From: CALCKU01 sp964534845
GTDB lineage: Bacteria > Pseudomonadota > Alphaproteobacteria > Caulobacterales > Maricaulaceae
Length of the DNA: 12,648 nt
Direction: 5' to 3'
Assembly (NCBI GenBank): GCA_964534845.1
Contig: CAZHPV010000069.1
Span: 1-12,648 of the forward strand
The notes under the pieces are model-generated. The model did no database searches and was not told where the DNA came from. It saw only the letters and a program-made list of their open reading frames with translations. Position numbers and translations under genes: made by a program. Numbering within the stretch: the first letter of the stretch is position 1; every line of letters starts with the position of its first letter. Of this stretch, positions 6,847 to 12,648 are shown one piece after another.

Positions 6847-6865
6847 TATAGTCTTTATATGACTA
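6847..6865 (+). promoter_or_regulatory. Candidate -10 element and overlapping inverted repeat before rodZ
   Basis: TATAGT at 6847-6852 matches the -10 consensus at five of six bases but lacks a clear -35 partner. It overlaps an inverted repeat, TAGTC (6849-6853) and GACTA (6861-6865), around TTTATAT. A start near 6859 would give a leader of about 20 bases. A regulator bound here would block the promoter, but no binding family is recognised. Confidence 0.28.
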
Positions 6866-6878
6866 CAAATGGGTAAGA

Positions 6879-7673
6879 ATGGAAATGCTTGAGGGAGCAC
6901 CTCTTATTGGTGAAGAACTCAAAGCCAGACGCGCGAGTCTTGGCTTTTCAGTAGCCCATGTTGCAAAACAAACCCATATTAAGTCCGATTTTATCAAAGC
7001 TATTGAAACAATGCAGCCCGACGATTTGCCGAGTTTAGGGTATGTGTTAGGCTTTATACGTACCTATGCTACCTTTTTGGGTCTGGACAGTGAAAGTGCC
7101 GTGAAGAGATATAAGGACCATGTCGCTGCGCCAAAATTATTAGGATGGCGCGAACGGGCCATTTTAATTCCGAAACGAGAAATAAAATTACCACGCGGCT
7201 TTATTAGCGCCTTAAGCGTGATGCTATGTGCTATTTGTGTCACCTATTGGTTCCAAAACCATAGAGGCGTGGCTGAGCCTGGCTCGGCAGCGTTAAAATT
7301 TGTCAGTCATCAAAACATTTCCGGCGCGCAAGGGGGGCAAAATATCGAGCTTGATATCATTGACACTCCTTCTATTTTGCCAAACGTTTTAACTGTAAAG
7401 GCCGTTGGGCCGTCATGGGTTCAGATTAAAGACCCATTTGGGAAAGTTTTGCTGTCGCGCGTTATGGTTACAGGTGAGACATGGCGGACGGATAAAAGCC
7501 TTGATGTAACCCTTTCAGCTCGCGACGGCGGTGCCCTTGAACTTTACCGCGGCGAAGAGCGCGTAGGTCCATTAGGACCGCGGTGGAAGGGTCTGGCAGA
7601 TGTAAGTTTGTCGGAAATGGCCGAACCTCCAACGGGTGTTGCCCCTATCGAGACGTTTCATTCAACGCAATAG
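6879..7673 (+). CDS. rodZ: Cytoskeletal protein RodZ (helix-turn-helix, membrane segment, DUF4115)
   Basis: This 264-residue protein has the RodZ layout. A Cro/C1-like helix-turn-helix spans about 9-70 (GEELKARRASLGFSVAHVAKQ, then YVLGFIRTYATFLGLD). A basic juxtamembrane stretch at about 91-106 (RERAILIPKREIKLPR) leads to one membrane helix at about 107-126. The periplasmic part ends in a DUF4115 domain at about 175-250 (AVGPSWVQIKDPFGKVLL). RodZ links MreB filaments to the elongation machinery and sets rod shape; the N-terminal domain binds MreB rather than DNA. ispG follows directly, a pairing also seen in E. coli, which supports the call. GGGTAAG lies just upstream of the chosen ATG; Met3 (6885) is an alternative. 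The protein is somewhat shorter than E. coli RodZ, mainly in the periplasmic linker. Confidence 0.9.
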   Translation: MEMLEGAPLIGEELKARRASLGFSVAHVAKQTHIKSDFIKAIETMQPDDLPSLGYVLGFIRTYATFLGLDSESAVKRYKDHVAAPKLLGWRERAILIPKREIKLPRGFISALSVMLCAICVTYWFQNHRGVAEPGSAALKFVSHQNISGAQGGQNIELDIIDTPSILPNVLTVKAVGPSWVQIKDPFGKVLLSRVMVTGETWRTDKSLDVTLSARDGGALELYRGEERVGPLGPRWKGLADVSLSEMAEPPTGVAPIETFHSTQ

Positions 7674-7686
7674 CGGAAGTCTGAAA

Positions 7687-7727
7687 TTGTTAGGCTGAGC
7701 GGTAGTGATATAATTGTGATGTATAAT
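7687..7727 (+). promoter_or_regulatory. Candidate ispG promoter with two tandem TATAAT boxes
   Basis: TTGTTA (7687-7692, four of six) lies 16 bases before TATAAT (7709-7714), a perfect -10 hexamer with an extended TGA in front. A second perfect TATAAT lies at 7722-7727 without a good -35. The first arrangement is the better promoter and would start near 7721, giving a leader of about 56 bases to the ispG ATG. It lies in the 103-base rodZ-ispG gap, so ispG can probably be expressed independently of rodZ. Confidence 0.5.
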
Positions 7728-7776
7728 ACTTCATTTTCGTCTTTAAACTGTCATAAAGTCGTGGCAAACCCTCCTC

Positions 7777-8907
7777 ATGTCTAAACAATCCATAGATTCT
7801 ATCCGGCCTTGGCGCACAATTGAGCGGCGTAAATCCCGACAAATTATGGTCGGGCGTGTCCCGGTCGGAGGTGAGGCCCCGATTGCCGTACAAAGCATGA
7901 CAAATACTGTCACGCATGACGTTGAGGCGACGATTGACCAGATTATGCGTATAGAAGCTGCGGGGGCTGATATTGTGCGCGTTTCTTGTCCCGATCCTGA
8001 AAGTAGCGCAGCTATGCGTGAGATTACCGATAATGTGGAATGCCCGATAGTGGCTGATATCCATTTTCATTATAAACGCGGGATTGAAGCGGCAGAGAAC
8101 GGCGCGGCCTGTCTGCGTATAAATCCGGGAAATATTGGGGGCCAAGACCGCGTGCGCGAAGTTGTTGCGGCGGCTCGCGCTAATGGATGCGCAATTCGCA
8201 TTGGTGTGAATGGCGGTTCGCTTGAAAAGGAATTACTGGAAAAATACGGTGAGCCTTGTCCCGAGGCTATGGTTGAAAGTGCGCTCATGCATGTGCGCAT
8301 GTTAGAGGCCGAAAATTTCACCGATTATAAAATTTCGGTCAAGGCGTCCGATGTCTTTCTGACTGTGGCCGCTTATCACCAATTAGCCGAGGCAACAGAC
8401 GCGCCTCTGCATCTCGGAGTGACAGAAGCTGGCGGCACACGCATCGGGACGGTCAAATCTTCGATTGGCATGGGTAATCTTTTATGGGCCGGCATTGGGG
8501 ATACCATACGCGTTAGCCTCTCGGCGGAACCAGAAGAAGAGGTGCGGGTTGGCTTTGACATGCTGAAGTCCTTGGGCTTACGTACGCGCGGTGTGAATAT
8601 TATTTCCTGCCCGTCCTGCGCCCGCCAAGGTTTTGACGTTATCAAGACAGTTGCCATTCTTGAAGAACGTCTCGCGCATGTGACTGAACCAATCAGCTTG
8701 TCTATTATCGGTTGTGTTGTGAACGGACCGGGCGAGGCTATGTATACCGATCTCGGGTTTACGGGCGGTGCTGCGGGTTACGGTATGATGTATGCGGCAG
8801 GCCAAAAGATCGGTAAAACCGATAATGACGACATGATAGACGATATTGTTGCCAAGGTTGAGGCCCGCGCGGAATTGTTACAAGAAGAGCGCGCTGCGGC
8901 TGAATAG
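7777..8907 (+). CDS. ispG: 4-hydroxy-3-methylbut-2-en-1-yl diphosphate synthase (flavodoxin), IspG/GcpE
   Basis: The 376-residue product matches the IspG family end to end. IspG converts 2-C-methyl-D-erythritol 2,4-cyclodiphosphate to HMBPP in the MEP isoprenoid pathway, using a [4Fe-4S] cluster. The N-terminal TIM barrel carries VQSMTNTVTHDVEAT, VADIHFHY, LRINPGNIG and VTEAGG. The C-terminal cluster domain carries Cys278 and Cys281 (SCPSCAR), Cys313 (GCVVNGPGEA) and the adjacent Glu320, the four expected ligands. It is the short two-domain bacterial form without the plant insertion. The ATG is preceded by CCCTCCTC rather than a Shine-Dalgarno sequence. No alternative start preserves the conserved N-terminus as well. 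It follows rodZ and precedes a DUF3137-like gene on the same strand. Confidence 0.97.
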   Translation: MSKQSIDSIRPWRTIERRKSRQIMVGRVPVGGEAPIAVQSMTNTVTHDVEATIDQIMRIEAAGADIVRVSCPDPESSAAMREITDNVECPIVADIHFHYKRGIEAAENGAACLRINPGNIGGQDRVREVVAAARANGCAIRIGVNGGSLEKELLEKYGEPCPEAMVESALMHVRMLEAENFTDYKISVKASDVFLTVAAYHQLAEATDAPLHLGVTEAGGTRIGTVKSSIGMGNLLWAGIGDTIRVSLSAEPEEEVRVGFDMLKSLGLRTRGVNIISCPSCARQGFDVIKTVAILEERLAHVTEPISLSIIGCVVNGPGEAMYTDLGFTGGAAGYGMMYAAGQKIGKTDNDDMIDDIVAKVEARAELLQEERAAAE

Positions 8908-8951
8908 GCTTTGGCCTAGAGCTTTCATTACGCGTCCTAACGGGATGCTAC

Positions 8952-8960
8952 TGGTATAAC
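8952..8960 (+). promoter_or_regulatory. Candidate extended -10 element before the DUF3137-like gene
   Basis: TGG precedes TATAAC (8955-8960), five of six -10 consensus bases in extended context. No -35 hexamer is evident. It lies in the 82-base gap after ispG, about 30 bases before the next ATG. Read-through from ispG is equally possible because no terminator is seen in the gap. Confidence 0.3.
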
Positions 8961-8989
8961 TTATTTAATTTCGACGCTAAAGGCGGGCC

Positions 8990-9973
8990 ATGAAAACGGC
9001 TTCTGATTCTAATATTGATACCGAGACATTTTTGCAAAAATGTCGCCCGAAATTAGCACAGTTAGAAGCCTTACGGATCGATAAGCTCGGTGTTTTTAAT
9101 GTCCGCAAAAAGTTAGCGAAAATAATAAGTGCGCCCGTTTTGCCAATTACTGGATTTATTGATTATTGGCTTATTCAATTACAGCGCGGAAATGACGACA
9201 CGGCGGCAGGTGTAACCTTGCTTGTTGTGGGTTTGCTCTATGCATGGGTCACACAACCAAAGCGTCAATATGCTAAGGCCTATAAGACGGATATGCTCCC
9301 CGATATTGCCGAAGCCTTTGGGGATTTCACCTATGAAATTAAGGGAAAAATTCCGATGTCGGAATTAAAGGCCTCTAATATTATTCCTTATCACACCCAG
9401 TATAAATCCGAGGACTTTTTTATGGGGGACTTTAAGGGGGTGGGTATTCGCTTTTCGGAAATAATGCTTACCAAAAAATCGGGAAAAAATACTGTGACAG
9501 TTTTTAAAGGCCTTGCCGTCTTACTGGATCAGGGTGTCAGAAAATTTCAGGGTAAGACCATATTGACCATGGATAAGCGTAAGCCTGAAGCCTGGTTTAA
9601 AAAGCGGATTTCAAAGTTAAAGCCCGCTAATCTGGTAGATCCTGAATTTGAAAAAATATTCGATGTTTTTACTAATGATCAGGTCGAGGCACGTTATCTT
9701 ATCGACCCTGTTATTATCGAAAACCTCAAAACGCTTTACCGCGAATATAGTGGTAATAAAATGATGGCGTCATTTTATGAAAATAATTTTCTTATTCTTA
9801 TTGGCTCTAATGCCAATCATTTCGAGCCCGCTGATATTCATACGCCGGCAACAAATGAGAGGGAGCTGCTGGCCTTAAAGTCCGAAGTTTCGCAAATATT
9901 ATCCATTGTCAATCGCTTGTCGCTCTATGATCCTAAGATCAGACGCCGCCTAGAAGCACAAACGGGAACTTAA
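8990..9973 (+). CDS. DUF3137-family membrane protein of unknown function
   Basis: The 327-residue protein resembles DUF3137 proteins. Its recognisable stretch is FEKIFDVFTNDQVEARYLIDP at about 220-240, preceded by VGIRFSEIMLTKK at 151-163 and VFKGLAVLLD at 171-180, in the order usual for that family. Two hydrophobic segments (about 45-63 and 71-88) near the N-terminus predict a membrane anchor with the bulk of the protein on one side, probably cytosolic. The C-terminal part (290-325) is charged and helical. No catalytic motif is visible and I cannot give a function. AAAGGCGGG precedes the ATG. The gene follows ispG by 82 bases and ends only 6 bases from the convergent trmL stop. Family assignment is from memory of the motif pattern. 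Confidence 0.8.
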   Translation: MKTASDSNIDTETFLQKCRPKLAQLEALRIDKLGVFNVRKKLAKIISAPVLPITGFIDYWLIQLQRGNDDTAAGVTLLVVGLLYAWVTQPKRQYAKAYKTDMLPDIAEAFGDFTYEIKGKIPMSELKASNIIPYHTQYKSEDFFMGDFKGVGIRFSEIMLTKKSGKNTVTVFKGLAVLLDQGVRKFQGKTILTMDKRKPEAWFKKRISKLKPANLVDPEFEKIFDVFTNDQVEARYLIDPVIIENLKTLYREYSGNKMMASFYENNFLILIGSNANHFEPADIHTPATNERELLALKSEVSQILSIVNRLSLYDPKIRRRLEAQTGT

Positions 9974-9979
9974 GCGGGT

Positions 9980-10489
9980 TTAGCGGTTTGGCAATTCCCC
10001 TGTTTGGCGCAAGGCTTCATAGAGGGCGATAGAGGCGCTAATCGCCAGATTAAAAGAGCGCGCTTTAGGGGCTAGCGGGATTACCACCCTCGCATCGGCT
10101 GCTTGATGGACGCTATCGGGCACCCCGGCGCTTTCGCGGCCAAATAAGAGATGATCTGCGGGATGAAATTTGAAGTCGGGCAGGGGTGTTGCGGCTTTGG
10201 TTGTAAAGAGAATCAGGCGTGATTGCGGCAGTGGATTTACGCTCTTTTTATCGTTTTTAGCGCCTAAAGCGTCCGTTCTGCGACTTTCTTGATAGGCAGC
10301 CCAGTTTACATGCCGCTTCAGGCCCTCGACATGGCCGTAATCCATAGCCGTTCGCCTTAGGGCTTTAACGCTCAGAGGAAAGCCGCAAGGCTCTATGACC
10401 TCTAAATCGACGTCAAAACAAGCACATAGGCGCATCGCTGTGCCTAAATTTTGCGCGATATCGGGTTGATAGAGGATAATTTTGACCAT
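9980..10489 (-). CDS. trmL: tRNA (cytidine/uridine(34)-2'-O)-methyltransferase, TrmL-like SPOUT enzyme
   Basis: The 169-residue product is a minimal SPOUT methyltransferase. The three SpoU motifs are present: QNLGTAMRLCACF at 13-25, HLLFGRESAGVPD at 113-125, and the knot segment VVIPLAPKARSFNLAISASIALYEALRQ starting at 135. TrmL uses S-adenosylmethionine to methylate the 2'-oxygen of wobble nucleotide 34 in certain leucine tRNAs. The protein is slightly longer than E. coli TrmL because of a polar insertion at about 71-88 containing DALGAKNDKK. Location next to petABC is common in alphaproteobacteria and supports the call over other SpoU paralogues. The start has no strong ribosome-binding site. 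The gene is convergent with the DUF3137-like gene (6-base gap) and divergent from petA. Confidence 0.92.
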   Translation of the reverse strand: MVKIILYQPDIAQNLGTAMRLCACFDVDLEVIEPCGFPLSVKALRRTAMDYGHVEGLKRHVNWAAYQESRRTDALGAKNDKKSVNPLPQSRLILFTTKAATPLPDFKFHPADHLLFGRESAGVPDSVHQAADARVVIPLAPKARSFNLAISASIALYEALRQTGELPNR

Positions 10490-10544
10490 AAGGACGCTTT
10501 ACAGCCAATGCGGACTATGTCCAAGGCAGATATTTCCTCTTATT

Positions 10545-10559
10545 GCGGCGTTGTGCCGC
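10545..10559. repeat. GC-rich inverted repeat in the trmL-petA spacer
   Basis: GCGGC (10545-10549) and GCCGC (10555-10559) flank GTTGT in the 146-base divergent spacer, about 75 bases before petA. It may be an operator for the bc1 operon or a leader hairpin. I found no convincing -35/-10 pair for petA in this spacer. Confidence 0.25.
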
Positions 10560-10635
10560 GAATTTTGAGTGGCTTTTACTGTGTTATTTGTCTATTACCA
10601 CGGCCAAGACTCTGTAATATTTTTGGGGGACAAAC

Positions 10636-11190
10636 ATGTCCGAGACGGCACAGCTCAATGATCATCCGGAAGATGAAAGCAAGCGTGACTTTATTTTTAT
10701 TGCAACGGGGGCAGCCGCCGCAGTCGGGGTCGGGTCACTCGCATGGCCATTCGTAATGCAAATGGGCAAAGCAGCCGATACATTAGCGGCCGGGTCTATA
10801 GAAATTAATCTCGAAAATATTCCTGAAGGGGGTCAGGTAAAAATGCTATGGCGCGGAAAACCAGTATTTGTGCGTCACCGAACCGCCGCCGAAATTACTG
10901 CCGCTGAAAGCGTAGACGTTTCGGATTGCCCAGACCCTGAAATGGATAGCGACCGGCTTGTACCGGGGCCGGATGGTAAATTAAATCCGAAATATCTCGT
11001 TATGATCGGGGTGTGTACGCATTTTGGCTGTATTCCATTAGGGGAAGATGGTGATTTTGACGGATGGTATTGTCCGTGCCACGGGTCGCATTATGATACG
11101 TCTGGTCGTATCCGTAAGGGACCGGCACCAAAAAATATGGAAATACCACCTTATGAGTATATTTCCGCAAACGTCATTAAGGTAGGTTAG
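10636..11190 (+). CDS. petA: Ubiquinol-cytochrome c reductase, Rieske iron-sulfur subunit
   Basis: The 184-residue protein is the Rieske subunit of the cytochrome bc1 complex. It accepts the first electron of ubiquinol at the Qo site and passes it to cytochrome c1. A Tat-type N-terminus (SKRDFIFIATGA at 15-26) leads into one membrane anchor at about 21-40. The soluble domain shows box I, CTHFGC (Cys127, His129, Cys132), and box II, CPCHGS (Cys146, Cys148, His149). Cys127, His129, Cys146 and His149 bind the [2Fe-2S] cluster; Cys132 and Cys148 form the usual disulfide. The Tat motif has Lys-Arg where twin Arg is usual. GGGGGA at 10625-10630 is a strong ribosome-binding site. petB begins two bases after the stop, so the genes form one operon. 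Confidence 0.97.
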   Translation: MSETAQLNDHPEDESKRDFIFIATGAAAAVGVGSLAWPFVMQMGKAADTLAAGSIEINLENIPEGGQVKMLWRGKPVFVRHRTAAEITAAESVDVSDCPDPEMDSDRLVPGPDGKLNPKYLVMIGVCTHFGCIPLGEDGDFDGWYCPCHGSHYDTSGRIRKGPAPKNMEIPPYEYISANVIKVG

Positions 11191-11192
11191 AT

Positions 11193-12467
11193 ATGAGCGG
11201 TCATCCTTCTACATATGAACCCAAATATGCGGCAACCAAATGGTTAGACCAGCGTCTGCCGATCATCCGCATGGGGGCCGACTTTATGACGTTTCCGTCT
11301 CCGCGTAATTTGAATTACTGGTGGACATTTGGCGGTATTCTCGCGCTCTGTCTCGTTGCTCAAATCATTACAGGTATCATTCTGGCCATGCATTATGTGC
11401 CGCATGTTGATCTCGCCTTTGACAGCGTGCAGCGTATTCGTCGCGATGTGCCATTTGGGTGGTTAATCCAGCCTATGCATGCTGTAGGGGCTTCTATGTT
11501 CTTCCTGGCCGTTTATATCCATATGTTTAGGGGGCTTTATTACGGTTCCTATAAGGCTCCGCGCGAACTTTTGTGGATTATTGGATGTCTGATTTACCTG
11601 ATTATGATGGCAACAGGTTTCCTTGGTTATACGCTGCCTTGGGGGCAAATGTCCTTTTGGGGCGCGACCGTGATTACCGGCTTTTTTGGCGCTGTGCCTG
11701 TCGTCGGCGAAAGTCTGCAACAATGGCTGCTGGGCGGTTATTCCGTTGATAACGCCACGCTGAACCGCTTTTTTGCTCTGCATTATCTCTTGCCATTTGT
11801 CATTGCGGCTCTTGTAGGGCTTCATGTCTGGGCTTTGCATCATGTCGGTCAGAACAATCCGATTGGCGTCACACCCAAGTCAAAAGAAGATACGCTGTCT
11901 TTCCATCCTTATTATACCGTTAAAGACGGTTTTGCAGTTGTGGTCTTTTTGCTGATTTTTGCTTTCTTTCTGTTTTATCAGCCAGATGCGTTAGGGCATT
12001 CGGACAATTATATTCCGGCCGATCCGCTTGTGACACCAGCCCATATTGTCCCCGAATGGTATTACCTCCCATTTTACGCGATCTTGCGTGCTGTCCCCAA
12101 TAAGCTCTTTGGTATAATCTTGATGTTTGCCGCTATTGCCATTTTGTTTGTCCTGCCATGGCTGGATACCTCAAAAGTCCGGTCTATGCGCTTCCGTCCG
12201 GTCGCGCGGGGCTTCTTCTTCCTGTTTGTTATTGTCTGCTTCATCTTGGGATGGTGCGGAGCTGGCACACCGGATGATGTCGCTATTCCTATTGGAAAAG
12301 GTCTGACGTTTAAGGTGCTTTCGCAAGTTTCGACGCTCTATTATTTTGGGTTCTTTTTCATATTAGCGATCTTAGGTCTGGTTGAAAAACCAAAGCCAAG
12401 ACCGGAATCCATTACCAAATCTGTCCTTGGAGATACGGCCACACCAGCAATAGCTTCGGCTGACTAA
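11193..12467 (+). CDS. petB: Ubiquinol-cytochrome c reductase, cytochrome b subunit
   Basis: The 424-residue protein is the eight-helix cytochrome b of the bc1 complex, which carries both quinone sites and two b haems in the inner membrane. The four haem-ligand histidines are His96 (QPMHAVGAS), His110 (VYIHMFRGL), His197 (FALHYLLPF) and His211 (GLHVWALHH). The Qo-site PEWY motif is at 287-290 and GYTLPWGQMSFWGATVIT is at 145-162. A tail of about 28 residues follows the last helix. The residues before His96 read Gln93-Pro94-Met95, where most family members have Arg-Tyr-Leu/Met. The ribosome-binding site AAGGTAGG lies in the end of petA. Cytochromes b and c1 are separate genes here, unlike the fused fbcH of Bradyrhizobium. 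petC starts 22 bases downstream. Confidence 0.97.
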   Translation: MSGHPSTYEPKYAATKWLDQRLPIIRMGADFMTFPSPRNLNYWWTFGGILALCLVAQIITGIILAMHYVPHVDLAFDSVQRIRRDVPFGWLIQPMHAVGASMFFLAVYIHMFRGLYYGSYKAPRELLWIIGCLIYLIMMATGFLGYTLPWGQMSFWGATVITGFFGAVPVVGESLQQWLLGGYSVDNATLNRFFALHYLLPFVIAALVGLHVWALHHVGQNNPIGVTPKSKEDTLSFHPYYTVKDGFAVVVFLLIFAFFLFYQPDALGHSDNYIPADPLVTPAHIVPEWYYLPFYAILRAVPNKLFGIILMFAAIAILFVLPWLDTSKVRSMRFRPVARGFFFLFVIVCFILGWCGAGTPDDVAIPIGKGLTFKVLSQVSTLYYFGFFFILAILGLVEKPKPRPESITKSVLGDTATPAIASAD

Positions 12468-12489
12468 CGGGAAAGCAAAGAGATTTAAT

Positions 12490-12648
12490 ATGCTTAAATT
12501 TACAAAAAAACTTTTTGCCGGATTTGGATTAGCGGCCCTCGGACTTGCAGGAATGGCGTATGCTGCTGGCGGCGGTACAGGCGACTATAAAATGAAACAT
12601 GTCCATTGGCACTTTAACGGGCCTTTCGGACAGTTTGATCGAACCGCG
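12490..12648 (+). CDS. petC: Cytochrome c1 subunit (partial, 3' end off the window)
   Basis: Only the first 53 codons are present. Residues 1-25 form a Sec signal peptide (MLKFTKKLFAGFGLAALGLA, then GMAYA before AGGG) that would deliver the haem-binding domain to the periplasm. The following VHWHFNGPFGQFDRTA at 38-53 matches the conserved N-terminus of mature bacterial cytochrome c1. The CxxCH haem site lies beyond the edge. Cytochrome c1 takes electrons from the Rieske protein and reduces soluble or membrane cytochrome c. AAAGAG about eight bases upstream of the ATG serves as the ribosome-binding site. Position directly after petB confirms the call. The reading frame is intact to the window end. 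Confidence 0.92.
   Translation, partial: MLKFTKKLFAGFGLAALGLAGMAYAAGGGTGDYKMKHVHWHFNGPFGQFDRTA

Noticed and set aside
7690..8145. 151-codon minus-strand frame across the ispG promoter and 5' end
   Set aside because: It opposes strongly conserved IspG sequence and shows no domain or start signal.
10490..10635. Search for a petABC promoter
   Set aside because: Several TTGNNN and TAATAT-like hexamers exist, but none pairs at 16-18 bases, and the TAATAT at 10615 is too close to the ribosome-binding site.
11463..11843. 126-codon minus-strand frame inside petB
   Set aside because: It is antisense to conserved cytochrome b helices and haem ligands; the peptide looks random.
1..12648. Mobile elements, CRISPR arrays, tRNA or rRNA genes, toxin-antitoxin or defence modules
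   Set aside because: No transposase, integrase, spaced repeat array, RNA gene or defence domain was seen. Nearly all of the sequence is accounted for by housekeeping, envelope and respiratory genes.

Overview
The window looks like ordinary chromosome from an alphaproteobacterium of moderate GC content. Gene order and protein style (a large TonB-dependent receptor of Caulobacterales/Hyphomonadaceae type, rodZ-ispG, trmL divergent from petABC, and separate cytochrome b and c1 genes) suggest the Hyphomonadaceae/Maricaulales area. That placement is inferred from remembered protein families, not from a search. I found no rRNA, tRNA, CRISPR array, insertion sequence, integrase or phage gene, and no gene-free stretch over 300 bases.

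Left part (1-3900): the 5' part of an RluD-type 23S rRNA pseudouridine synthase runs leftward off the edge. It is divergent from a 1016-residue TonB-dependent outer-membrane receptor, which ends in a clear intrinsic terminator. The 234-base divergent spacer holds a candidate promoter for each gene and a small palindrome (GTCAC-N4-GTGAC) in the receptor's probable leader.

Middle-left part (3903-6437, minus strand): a probable three-gene operon reads sensor histidine kinase, dsbB, coq7. The kinase-dsbB gap is 23 bases, and dsbB and coq7 overlap by 14 bases. DsbB passes electrons to ubiquinone and Coq7 makes a late ubiquinone precursor, so the cluster has a quinone theme. Whether the kinase reads the redox or quinone state is speculation. 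A 61-codon membrane-peptide ORF lies divergent from the kinase.

Middle-right part (6879-9973, plus strand): rodZ (cell shape), ispG (isoprenoid synthesis, MEP pathway) and a DUF3137-like membrane protein of unknown function follow in the same direction. ispG has a good candidate promoter of its own.

Right part (9980-12648): trmL (tRNA wobble 2'-O-methyltransferase) is on the minus strand, convergent with the DUF3137 gene. It is divergent from the cytochrome bc1 operon petA-petB-petC (Rieske protein, cytochrome b, start of cytochrome c1), which runs off the right edge. The MEP pathway (isoprenoid tail), Coq7 (ring hydroxylation), DsbB (quinone reduction) and the bc1 complex (quinol oxidation) all touch ubiquinone metabolism, but the genes form several separate transcription units.

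I see no convincing previously undescribed system. The points most worth a second look are the kinase-dsbB-coq7 arrangement, an unusual Gln-Pro next to a haem ligand in cytochrome b, the long loop insertion and vicinal cysteines in the receptor, and several small regulatory-looking palindromes.
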